From positions 1 to 52,954 of the forward strand of contig NZ_BATA01000006.1 of the NCBI RefSeq assembly GCF_000474235.1: a stretch of 52,954 nt of DNA. The letters are read 5' to 3'. Shown here piece by piece: positions 45,878 to 52,954 of this stretch. Below the pieces are notes generated by a model that had not been told where the DNA came from, searched no databases, and was given only the letters and a program-made list of their open reading frames with translations. Position 1 is the first letter of the stretch. Each line of letters opens with the position of its first letter. The DNA is from Halarchaeum acidiphilum MH1-52-1 (GTDB lineage: Archaea > Halobacteriota > Halobacteria > Halobacteriales > Halobacteriaceae). Made by a program: the position numbers and the translations under genes.

Positions 45878-46518
45878 ATGACACTCGACCTCTCGACACC
45901 CGATCTCCCGACACCCGACCTCCCGACCCTCGGCCTCTCGACACCCGATCTCCCAACTTCCAGCCTCCCGGCTCCCAACATCCCAACTCCCCACCTCCCA
46001 ACTTCCAGCCTCTCGACCCTCAACGTCCAGACTCCCAACATCCCGACTTCTAGCCTCCCGACTCCCAACGTCCAGACTCCCCACCTCCCGTCCGGCGACG
46101 ACCGCGGCGTCGCGGCCTGCCGATCCGCCTCGTCGTCGCGTTCGTCGTCGGCACCGCCGTCCTCGGCGTCATGCTCAACATGGTCAGCGGCGTCGGCGCG
46201 CTCACGACGACCGAACTCGACGCCCATCCGACGCCCGACGTCGTCCATCCCGGGAACGGGACCATCGCCGTCGCGGCGGTCGACGCCGCCGGCCACGCCG
46301 TCCCCGACGTCACCGTCGTCCTGAGCGCGGACACCGCCGGTCTCGCGGGCGGGAAGCCGGTCGTCGGGCGGACGAACGAGACGGGCGTCGCGACGCTCCG
46401 CGCGACGCCGACGCTGTCGGCGACGGCCGATCAGGGGACGCTGACGATCACGGTCAAGCCGCCGAGCGGGCAGTACGCCGACCGGCGCGCGAACGCGGAC
46501 GTCCTCGTCGTCCGCTAG
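45878..46518 (+). CDS. Pilin-like DUF7382-type protein with pentapeptide-repeat leader, apparent frameshift
   Basis: The ATG at 45878, preceded by ggagg, opens a frame of fourteen five-residue repeats (LPTPD-like, residues 4-73) ending in SGDDRGV. The next frame continues RGLPIRLVVAFVVGTAVLGV, a hydrophobic helix like the N-terminus of haloarchaeal pilin-like/DUF7382 proteins, then a secreted Ig-like domain (VDAAGHAVPDVTVVLSADTA, VKPPSGQYADRRANADVLVV) to 46518. One added base near 46112 joins them into 213 residues. The family assignment of the second part is fair; whether the repeat leader is translated is uncertain. Its stop overlaps the convergent pcm2 stop by four bases. Confidence 0.6.
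45887..46096. repeat. 15-base degenerate tandem repeat, about 14 units
   Basis: Units such as ctcccgacacccgac and ctcccaactcccaac vary but keep the 15-base period, so no frameshift arises within the array. The plus strand encodes leucine-proline-threonine pentapeptides. The C-rich plus strand is unlike the flanking DNA. Confidence 0.9.
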
Positions 46519-47249
46519 TCCCACTCGATCCAGTCGTGCTCCCAGCCGCGCCGGCGTTCGGCGTGCCGCCGGGCGTGTTCGCGATCCTCGCGAGCGGTCC
46601 GGTTGCGGACCGGGACGCCGCCCTGTTCGCCCTCGACGAGCAGCGGATCGAAGGAGACCGTCTCGCCCTCGCGGACGACACCACTGCCGTCGACGACGGC
46701 GAGGCGCTGTTCGCCCGCACCGAGCGGCATCACGAGTCGGCCGTCCGGAGCGAGCTGGTCGCGAAGCGCGCGCGGCACGTCGACGGCCGCGGCCTCGACG
46801 AGGATGCGGTCGAACGGCGCGTACTCCGGGAAGCCGCGCGCACCGTCGCGACGGTCGACGAGCGCGCCACCGTAGCCCGCGCGACGGAGGTTGTCGCGGG
46901 CCGCCCAGACGACCCGGCGCGCGATGTCGACGGCGTGAACCCCCTCGTCGCCGACGATCTCGGCGAGCACCGCGCTCGTGTAGCCGACGCCCGCGCCGAC
47001 GACGAGCACGTCGTGGCCGGGTTCGGGCGCGAGCGCCTGCACGAGCGCGCCGGCGGTGCTCGGCGCGAGCACGCGCGTGCCGTACTGCTCGAACGACCGG
47101 TCGTTGTACGCCCGGTGGTCGGCCTCGTCGACGAACTCGTGGCGCGGAACGGCGCGCATCGCCGTCCCGACGGGATCGGGTTCGACGACGCCCCGCAGCT
47201 CGTGTTCGAGGCTGTCGACCATGCCGTCCCGCGCGGCCGCGTACTCCAT
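46515..47249 (-). CDS. pcm2: Protein-L-isoaspartate O-methyltransferase (second copy)
   Basis: A 244-residue methyltransferase of the isoaspartyl repair family, which uses S-adenosylmethionine to start repair of damaged aspartyl/asparaginyl residues. The SAM-binding motif is DVLVVGAGVGYTSAVLAEIV, slightly altered from the usual EIGTGCGY. PRHEFVDEADHRAYND and FDRILVEAAAVDVPRALRDQ follow. The C-terminus is an unusual Arg-rich tail (RTAREDREHARRHAERRRG) ending WEHDWIEWD. It lies 48 bases downstream of pcm1; tandem pairs are usual in haloarchaea, and this divergent copy may have altered activity. Confidence 0.88.
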   Translation of the reverse strand: MEYAAARDGMVDSLEHELRGVVEPDPVGTAMRAVPRHEFVDEADHRAYNDRSFEQYGTRVLAPSTAGALVQALAPEPGHDVLVVGAGVGYTSAVLAEIVGDEGVHAVDIARRVVWAARDNLRRAGYGGALVDRRDGARGFPEYAPFDRILVEAAAVDVPRALRDQLAPDGRLVMPLGAGEQRLAVVDGSGVVREGETVSFDPLLVEGEQGGVPVRNRTAREDREHARRHAERRRGWEHDWIEWD

Positions 47250-47297
47250 ACGCGTCGATAGCGGTCGAAGGACTTGAACGGTCCGACGCGCGCCTCC

Positions 47298-47917
47298 CTA
47301 CTGCATCCGGACGAACCGGACGCCGCCGAGCCGCTCGCGCTCGGTGCCGTCCTCGCGGACGCGAACGAGCACGAGTTCCTGCGCGAGGTCGCCGACGGGT
47401 GCGAGCACGCGTCCGCCCGCGCGCGTCTGTTCGAGGACGCGTCCGGCACCGTCGGCGCGGCGCAGGTGAGGTACGCGGCGTCGTAGGGCGCACCCGCGGG
47501 CCACCCCTCGCGTCCGTCGCCCCGCCGGACGTGCACCTCCTCGTAGCCCGCGTCCGCGAGGTTGTCGCGGGCGTCCTCGGCGAGCGTGTCGACGTACTCG
47601 ACGCTGTAAACGTTCTCGGCGCCGACGAGTTCGGCCGTGACGGCCGCGTGATACCCGCAGCCCGTCCCGATTTCGAGGACCGTCTCCGCAGAGTGCAAGT
47701 CGAGGTGGTCGGCCATCACGGCGACCATGTGCGGGGCGCTGACCGTCTGGTCGTGCCCGATGGGGAGCGGGCGATCGGCGTACGCGTCGTCGCGGCGCGC
47801 CTCGGGGACGAACGCGTGTCGCGGGACGGTTCGCATCGCGTCGACGACGCGCTCGTCGAGGTCGTGTCGTCGGGCGAGCCGATCGGCCAACCGGTCGCGT
47901 TCCTCCTCGTACGCCAT
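47298..47917 (-). CDS. pcm1: Protein-L-isoaspartate O-methyltransferase (first copy, apparent frameshift)
   Basis: The first frame starts MAYEEERDRLADRLARRHDL and carries LPIGHDQTVSAPHMVAVMAD and the SAM motif TVLEIGTGCGYHAAVTAELV, as in typical Pcm. After APTVPDA it loses the family sequence. The next frame supplies LEQTRAGGRVLAPVGDLAQE to GGVRFVRMQ, stopping at 47298. A single added base near 47440 restores 206 residues. Sequencing error is the simplest cause. Confidence 0.87.
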
Positions 47918-47968
47918 GATCGAGTCCGCGCGCGCGACGCGTGAAAAAGTGGGGGCCGAAACCCTAGC

Positions 47969-48625
47969 CTACCAAGCCGACCACGCCTTCGAGGACTTAT
48001 CGACGCCGTAGATCCGCTTGACGTCCTTGGCGAGGACGGTGTCGCCCTCGTGGCCGAGCTTCTGGAAGTCGTAGCGCTCGATGGCGTCCTCGCGGATGTG
48101 GATGCCCTCGATCTCGAACTCCTCGTCGCCGAACTCGTAGGTCTCGCCGATGGTGAACTCCTCGTCGCCCGGGAGTTGGAGGTCGAGGCTGCGGGTGCCG
48201 TCGCCCTCGCCGTCGCGCGGGTGGACGGTGACGGGGACGGAGACGTTGTCGACGGCGCGCGTCCAGAACGTCTCCACCTCGCCGGCGGGAGTGCGCGTCA
48301 CGCGCTTCTCCGGCCCGACCTCGATGTCGGTGATCCGGACCTGCATGATGACCTCCTCCGTCTCGAGGATGAACTCCTCGCCGGTCTCGACGGACTCGTC
48401 CGCGGGCATCTCGACGGACGCGGTGAACGACTCGCCGTCCTGCGAGACGACGACGGTCGGTTCGACGGTGTCCTCGGATTCGAGGGGGGCTTTGTGGGTG
48501 TGTCCGCACTCCGTGCAGCGGACCGTGGCAGTCCCCCCGCCGGTGGTGAGGACCTCGTGGACCGTCTCCCGGTCGGGAGAACAGGACGGGCACGCGACGG
48601 GCGCCCGCTCGACGTGTTCGCTCAT
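47969..48625 (-). CDS. HVO_0476-type zinc-finger protein
   Basis: A 218-residue soluble protein. The N-terminal zinc ribbon has CPSC near residue 12 and CTEC near residue 37 (TVRCTECGHTHKAPLE). The rest is a beta-rich acidic domain (ETEEVIMQVRITDIEVGPEK, DEEFEIEGIHIREDAIERYD). It matches the haloarchaeal family named after HVO_0476, of unknown function. The ATG at 48625 is favoured over 48754 because it gives the conserved start and has gtttttac at about 48649-48656. Confidence 0.85.
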   Translation of the reverse strand: MSEHVERAPVACPSCSPDRETVHEVLTTGGGTATVRCTECGHTHKAPLESEDTVEPTVVVSQDGESFTASVEMPADESVETGEEFILETEEVIMQVRITDIEVGPEKRVTRTPAGEVETFWTRAVDNVSVPVTVHPRDGEGDGTRSLDLQLPGDEEFTIGETYEFGDEEFEIEGIHIREDAIERYDFQKLGHEGDTVLAKDVKRIYGVDKSSKAWSAW

Positions 48626-48765
48626 ACGTCCCGTATGCGGCCCGAGCCGTAAAAACCCGCGGAGCGGGCCGAGAGCGGTGGGACCGTCCGACACGGTCGA
48701 TGTCGCGAATCGACCACCGGTATCGGCGATAAGGCATTTTAGACTGGCTGACAATATAATTGAAG

Positions 48766-51700
48766 ATGAGTCGAGTCACACTGGCGACATCGCGGACGAT
48801 CGCGATGGTGGTGTTGCTCGTCGGCTCGCTCGCGAGTGGTGGCGTCGGTGGCGTCGTGGCCGCGAGCGGGAGCGGCGACGCGACGGGCGCAGTACAGTTC
48901 GGCTACGTGAGTTCGAGTACCGAGAGCGTCACGCTCGTCACCGAGAGCGGGGCGACGATCGACACGGGCGTCTCGGCCGAGGTCGTCGGAAAGGGCGGTG
49001 ACGTGGACGGCGACGGGTACGTCGAGGTGCCGTACGTCACCGACCAGCAGACGCTCGGCGTCGTCGATCGGACCGGTGAACGCGAACAGTTGGCAGATAA
49101 CGCAAAGAAGACGAAGACGAAGATGGCCGTCGGCGACCTGAACGGCGACGGGACGCCCGCGGTCTACTACGTTCGGCGCACCTCGTCGGGGAACGAGAGA
49201 CTCAGCCGCGCGTACGACAACGGCACGACGGAGCCGGTCGTCTCGACGGACACGGCGGCGAACGCCGCGCTCGGCGTCGCCGACATCACCGGCGACGGCG
49301 TCCCGGAGATCGTCTTCGTCGGGTCGTCGGACGGACTCAAGTACTACAACGAGACGGGCGACGGGGTCGTGAAGTTCTACACGAGCGGCATCGGCTCGAA
49401 CAGCGGCCTCGGGGTCGGCGCGCCCCGCGACTTCGACGGCGACGGCGTCGCGCGCGTCCCGTTCGTCGACGGGAGCAACAACGCGTTGCTCGCCGCACCG
49501 AAGGGCACCGACGCGAACGTGACGACGGTCGTCGAGGGCGGCGTCGCCAAACACACGGTCGCGGGCGTCGACTGGACGGACGATTCGGGCGTCGAGTTCC
49601 TCTACGAAGCGAAGGGGTCGGCGAACACCGTGAAGTGGGCGTCGCTGAACGGCACCACCGGCACCGTCACGGACGCGAGCAGGAACGACATCGTGACGAC
49701 GAACGACGGGGGCGTGGCGTGGATGCCGGACGCCCCCCTGACCGTCTCGAACGCCACGCTGACGAACGAGTCGGGGACGCTCGCGTTCTCCGTCAAGGCG
49801 AACGAGAAACTCCAGTCGATCGACGCGGCCGTCACGGGTCCGAACGGGAGCGAGCACTCGGTCGCCCTCGACGGCTTCGACGCGACGGCGAGCGACGGGA
49901 CGTGGTGGACGTACAACGCGACGTACGCGCCGGACGAGGACGGCAACTACACGGCCACCGTCTCCGGCGCGACGTCGGAAGGCGGTATCGACTGGCGGGG
50001 CAATCAGAGCGACGACGCGACCGTCGTCACCCGGTTCAACGTCACCGATCTGAACGCCACGGCGGCACCCGACCAGCGACTCGGCATCACATTCAACGCC
50101 ACGAAAGAACTGGACAGCGTGACCATCGACGCCTCGGGACCGTCGAACGCCACGCTCGGTCTCTCGAATTTCTCCACGAACGAGAGCGCCCCGCCCTACA
50201 CCTATACCGGCCAGTACGACGCGAACGCCGGCGGCAACTACACCGTCACGCTGACGCGGGCGACGTCGGAGGACGGGCAGGTCGACGACGACGAACTCAC
50301 CGCGAACGCCACCCTCCCCATCTTCGAAGTCGACAACGCCACCCTCAACGCGAGCGGGAATCGGGCTCTCAGAGCCTCGTTCAACGCGACGCAGTCCGTC
50401 GCGGACGCCTCGATCTCACTCGACGGCCCGACGAACACTACGCTCGACTTCGCGGATTTCACGCAGACCGCCAGCGAACCCTACCGCTATGCCGAGACGG
50501 TGAACACCACCGCCGACGGCGACTACGCGTTCACCGTCTCCGACGCGACGTCGGAAGGCGGTATCGACTGGCGGGGCAATCGGAGCGACGACGCGACCGT
50601 GGATGTGAGATTCGACGTCACCGACCTGAACGCCACGGCGGCACCGAATCAGCGCCTCGAGATTTCGTTCAACGCCACGAAAGAACTGGACAGCGTGACC
50701 ATCGACGCCTCGGGACCGTCGAACGCCACGCTCGGTCTCTCGAATTTCGCCACGAACGAGAGCGCCCCGCCCTACACCTACACGGGAGACTACGATCCGG
50801 ACACGGGCGGCAACTACACCGTCACGCTGACGCGGGCGACGTCGGAGGACGGGCAGGTCGACGACGACGAACTCACCGCGAACGCCACCCTCCCCACCTT
50901 CGAAGTCGACAACGCCACCCTCAACGCGAGCGCGGACGGCGATCTCCGCGCGGCGTTCGACGCATCACGTCCCGTCGCGGACGCCTCGCTCTCACTCGAC
51001 GGCCCGACGAACACTACGCTCGACTTCGCGGATTTCACACAGGTCGCCAGCGAGCCGTACCGCTACGCCGAGACGGTGAACACCACCGCCGACGGCGACT
51101 ACGCGTTCACCGTCTCCGACGCGACGTCGGAGGGCGGCATCGACTGGCGGGGCAATCGGAGCGACGACGCGACCGTGGTCGTGAGATTCAACGTCACCGA
51201 TCTGAACGCCACGGCGGCACCCGATCAGCGACTCGACATCGCGTTCAACTCGACGGGGAAACTGAGCGGGGCGACCATCGACGTCTCGGGACCGTCGAAC
51301 GCCACGCTCGGTCTCTCGAATTTCGCCACGAGCGATAGCGCCCCGCCCTACACCTATACCGGCCAGTACGACGCGAACGCCGGCGGCAACTACACCGTCA
51401 CGCTGACGCGGGCGACGTCGGAGGACGGGCAGGTCGACGACGGCAATCTCGTCGCGAACGCTACCCTCCCCACCTTCGAAGTCGACAACGCCACCCTCAA
51501 CGCGAGCGCGGACGGTGATCTCCGCGCGGCGTTCGACGCGACGCAGTCCGTCGCGGACGCCTCGCTCTCACTCGACGGCCCGACGAACACTACCCTCGAC
51601 TTCGCGGATTTCACGCAGGCCGGTAGCGAGCCGTACCGCTACGCCGAGGCGGTGAACGCGAGCGCGGACGGGAACTACACGTTCGCCGTCTCTCGTGCCA

Positions 51701-52836
51701 CGTCCGAGAGCGGCATCGAGTGGCGCGGGAACGCCTCGGCGACGGCAGCGGTCGACGATCGCCGACCGCGGATCCGCAACGCGACGCTGGCCGACGCGAC
51801 GGACGCGAACGGCGCCGTCAACGCCACGGACCGCGTGACGGTGGGGGCGACCGTCTCCGGTGACGTCGCGGGGGTGCGGGCCGACCTCTCGGCGTTCGAC
51901 GCGGGGACGGTCGCACTCACCGCGGTCGACGACGGCACCTACCGGACGACGACCGACGTCGGGAACGCGTCGGCGATGGCGAACGGGCCGGCGAGCGTCA
52001 CGGTGACGGCCCGCGACGGGCAGGGGAGCACGGACAGCGCGCGGACGACCGCCCTCACGCGCGACACGACGCCGCCGACGGTGACGCTCAACGCGTCCCG
52101 AAACGTATCGGTGAACGCCACCGCGACGTTCGAACCCGAGACGGCGAACGACGGGGTGACGCGGATCGTCGCGTACGCGTGGACGTTCGGTGACGGAGCG
52201 CACGCGACCGGCGAGTCGGTTTCGCACGGCTACGACGCGGTGGGGAACGAGACGGCCACGCTCGCGGCGACGGACGCGGCGGGAAACGTCGGGACGGCCG
52301 CGCTGAACGTCTCGGTCACCGCGGCCGCGACGAACGCCACGAACGCCACGAACGCCACCGAGGGGAGCGGGAACGACGCAAACACCGACGACGATGACGG
52401 CGGCGGGGGCTACGTCTCCGACGACGATGACGGCGGCGGGGGCTACGTCTCCGACGACGATGACGACGGCGGGGGCTACGTTCCCAGCACGGAGACGACG
52501 AGCGAGTCGACGGCGACGGACGCGAATTCGACGCCGACGGCGAACGCGACGACCACCACTACGGCGTCAGAGTCGATGACGACGGCTACGGAATCGGCAG
52601 CGAGCGACCCGACGGGATCAGAGAGCGAAGCGCCGTCTGACGGCGATACCGGGACACCGAACCCCGCGACGGCCGAGGGGACGACGAACGGGACACCGGT
52701 GAGCGAGACGCCCGGGACGCCGAGCGAGACGACCCCGGCGGCGCGCACGGCCGGGCCGGGACTGATCCCGCTCTGGGTGCTCCTCGTACTGTGTCTGATC
52801 GTCGCGCTGTTGATCGCGCGGCGGCGGTGGAGCTAG
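48766..52836 (+). CDS. Giant repeat-built surface protein (FG-GAP, Ig-like repeats, PKD)
   Basis: A 1356-residue cell-surface protein. After a signal peptide (MSRVTLATSRTIAMVVLLVG) come about five FG-GAP/VCBS-like repeats (GDVDGDGYVEVPYV, GDLNGDGTPAVYYV, ADITGDGVPEIVFV; residues 75-290) likely forming a calcium-binding propeller. Then follow one diverged and six related Ig-like domains, the six arranged as three AB pairs of 192 residues (residues 426-1001), a PKD-like domain (YAWTFGDGAHATGESVSHGY, about 1120-1190), an acidic Asp/Gly-Tyr repeat (1208-1240), a Ser/Thr stalk and a C-terminal helix (PLWVLLVLCLIVALLI) with ARRRWS. Many sequons are present. There is no PGF-CTERM motif. Adhesion or matrix function is likely but unproven. 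A cattttag box at 48735-48742 fits leaderless transcription. Confidence 0.88.
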   Translation: MSRVTLATSRTIAMVVLLVGSLASGGVGGVVAASGSGDATGAVQFGYVSSSTESVTLVTESGATIDTGVSAEVVGKGGDVDGDGYVEVPYVTDQQTLGVVDRTGEREQLADNAKKTKTKMAVGDLNGDGTPAVYYVRRTSSGNERLSRAYDNGTTEPVVSTDTAANAALGVADITGDGVPEIVFVGSSDGLKYYNETGDGVVKFYTSGIGSNSGLGVGAPRDFDGDGVARVPFVDGSNNALLAAPKGTDANVTTVVEGGVAKHTVAGVDWTDDSGVEFLYEAKGSANTVKWASLNGTTGTVTDASRNDIVTTNDGGVAWMPDAPLTVSNATLTNESGTLAFSVKANEKLQSIDAAVTGPNGSEHSVALDGFDATASDGTWWTYNATYAPDEDGNYTATVSGATSEGGIDWRGNQSDDATVVTRFNVTDLNATAAPDQRLGITFNATKELDSVTIDASGPSNATLGLSNFSTNESAPPYTYTGQYDANAGGNYTVTLTRATSEDGQVDDDELTANATLPIFEVDNATLNASGNRALRASFNATQSVADASISLDGPTNTTLDFADFTQTASEPYRYAETVNTTADGDYAFTVSDATSEGGIDWRGNRSDDATVDVRFDVTDLNATAAPNQRLEISFNATKELDSVTIDASGPSNATLGLSNFATNESAPPYTYTGDYDPDTGGNYTVTLTRATSEDGQVDDDELTANATLPTFEVDNATLNASADGDLRAAFDASRPVADASLSLDGPTNTTLDFADFTQVASEPYRYAETVNTTADGDYAFTVSDATSEGGIDWRGNRSDDATVVVRFNVTDLNATAAPDQRLDIAFNSTGKLSGATIDVSGPSNATLGLSNFATSDSAPPYTYTGQYDANAGGNYTVTLTRATSEDGQVDDGNLVANATLPTFEVDNATLNASADGDLRAAFDATQSVADASLSLDGPTNTTLDFADFTQAGSEPYRYAEAVNASADGNYTFAVSRATSESGIEWRGNASATAAVDDRRPRIRNATLADATDANGAVNATDRVTVGATVSGDVAGVRADLSAFDAGTVALTAVDDGTYRTTTDVGNASAMANGPASVTVTARDGQGSTDSARTTALTRDTTPPTVTLNASRNVSVNATATFEPETANDGVTRIVAYAWTFGDGAHATGESVSHGYDAVGNETATLAATDAAGNVGTAALNVSVTAAATNATNATNATEGSGNDANTDDDDGGGGYVSDDDDGGGGYVSDDDDDGGGYVPSTETTSESTATDANSTPTANATTTTTASESMTTATESAASDPTGSESEAPSDGDTGTPNPATAEGTTNGTPVSETPGTPSETTPAARTAGPGLIPLWVLLVLCLIVALLIARRRWS
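50041..51768 (+). repeat. Three tandem 576-base repeats in the surface protein gene
   Basis: Units start at 50041, 50617 and 51193, exactly 576 bases apart, and stay in frame. Each encodes two Ig-like domains: A (FNVTDLNATAAPDQRL...) and B (EVDNATLNASGNRALR...). Long segments are identical between copies at the DNA level, including silent positions, indicating recent duplication or gene conversion. Confidence 0.93.
52387..52485 (+). repeat. 33-base tandem repeat, three units
   Basis: Each unit encodes DDDDGGGGYVS, with the last ending in YVP. The first two units are identical or nearly so at the DNA level. It lies between the PKD-like domain and the Ser/Thr stalk of the surface protein and could bind calcium or act as a flexible linker. 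Confidence 0.9.
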
Positions 52837-52880
52837 CGGACGGTCGCGTCGGACGGGCGATCGTATCGTCCGCCCGGTTC

Positions 52881-52899
52881 GCGGGACCCGTGGTCCCGC
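52881..52899. terminator. Perfect hairpin downstream of the surface protein gene
   Basis: Arms gcgggacc and ggtcccgc enclose cgt, 45 bases after the stop codon. There is no T run, so it is a possible but not certain terminator. The remaining bases to the window end (52900-52954) contain no recognisable gene. Confidence 0.45.
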
Positions 52900-52954
52900 G
52901 CTACTCGCTTTCCGGGAGCCTCACGGCTTCCCCATGCTCACGGGTCGTTCCTCC

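Noticed and set aside
45680-46084. Minus-strand protein made of GSREAGSWEVGS-like repeats
   Set aside because: It is the reverse reading of the 15-base repeat array without a promoter, and it overlaps the better-supported small membrane protein in another frame.
52743-52836. PGF-CTERM signal on the giant surface protein
   Set aside because: The residues before the helix read AGPGLIPLW, not PGF, so archaeosortase A processing is not supported.

Overview
This is chromosomal DNA from a haloarchaeon (class Halobacteria). The evidence is high GC content, very acidic proteins, genes that mostly start as leaderless transcripts with an AT-rich box about 25 bases before the ATG, the split archaeal RNA polymerase operon, a major S-layer glycoprotein with a PGF-CTERM tail, archaeosortase A, SepF, and many small zinc-ribbon proteins typical of this class. 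The genus cannot be fixed from the sequence alone.

Layout. 1-12.6 kb holds housekeeping and poorly characterised genes: a ROK sugar kinase, a universal stress protein divergent from a short-chain dehydrogenase, uvrA, a geranylgeranyl-reductase-like flavoprotein, a YgfZ/GcvT-like folate protein, several small haloarchaeal conserved proteins, sepF, a DUF1028 protein and a PUA protein. 12.6-15 kb holds a decayed tnpB remnant, an RNase R-like enzyme, a small zinc protein and tRNA-Ala(CGC). 15-34.4 kb is the information-processing cluster, read on the minus strand: rpoH-rpoB2-rpoB1-rpoA1-rpoA2-nusA, then rpsL-rpsG, fusA, tef1a and rpsJ. It is interrupted by a MscS channel, a plus-strand HEXXH protein, an M48 protease and an ACT-hom pair. 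rpoA2 carries a 492-residue intein with LAGLIDADG-type motifs. tRNA-Asp(GTC) follows at 34.66 kb. 34.9-53 kb is mainly cell surface: archaeosortase A, CARDB-like exported proteins, a DHA2-type exporter with a palindromic operator, the S-layer glycoprotein, a pilin-like protein with a 15-base repeat array, two isoaspartyl methyltransferases, and a 1356-residue multi-domain surface protein with three near-identical 576-base repeats.

How the parts fit. The polymerase and ribosomal genes form a translation/transcription block with tight or overlapping stops and starts. ArtA is expected to process the PGF-CTERM tail of the S-layer protein encoded 5 kb away. The most unusual items are the AT-richer extra N-terminal domain in the S-layer protein, the repeat-built surface protein, a 110-base inverted-repeat-bounded element abutting the uvrA stop, the pilin-like gene with a pentapeptide-repeat leader, and two strong palindromic operators.

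Four genes (tef1a, the M48 protease, the pilin-like gene, pcm1) each need exactly one added base to restore the family reading frame. Because tef1a is essential, sequencing or assembly error is the leading explanation. I see no CRISPR array, prophage or complete insertion sequence.
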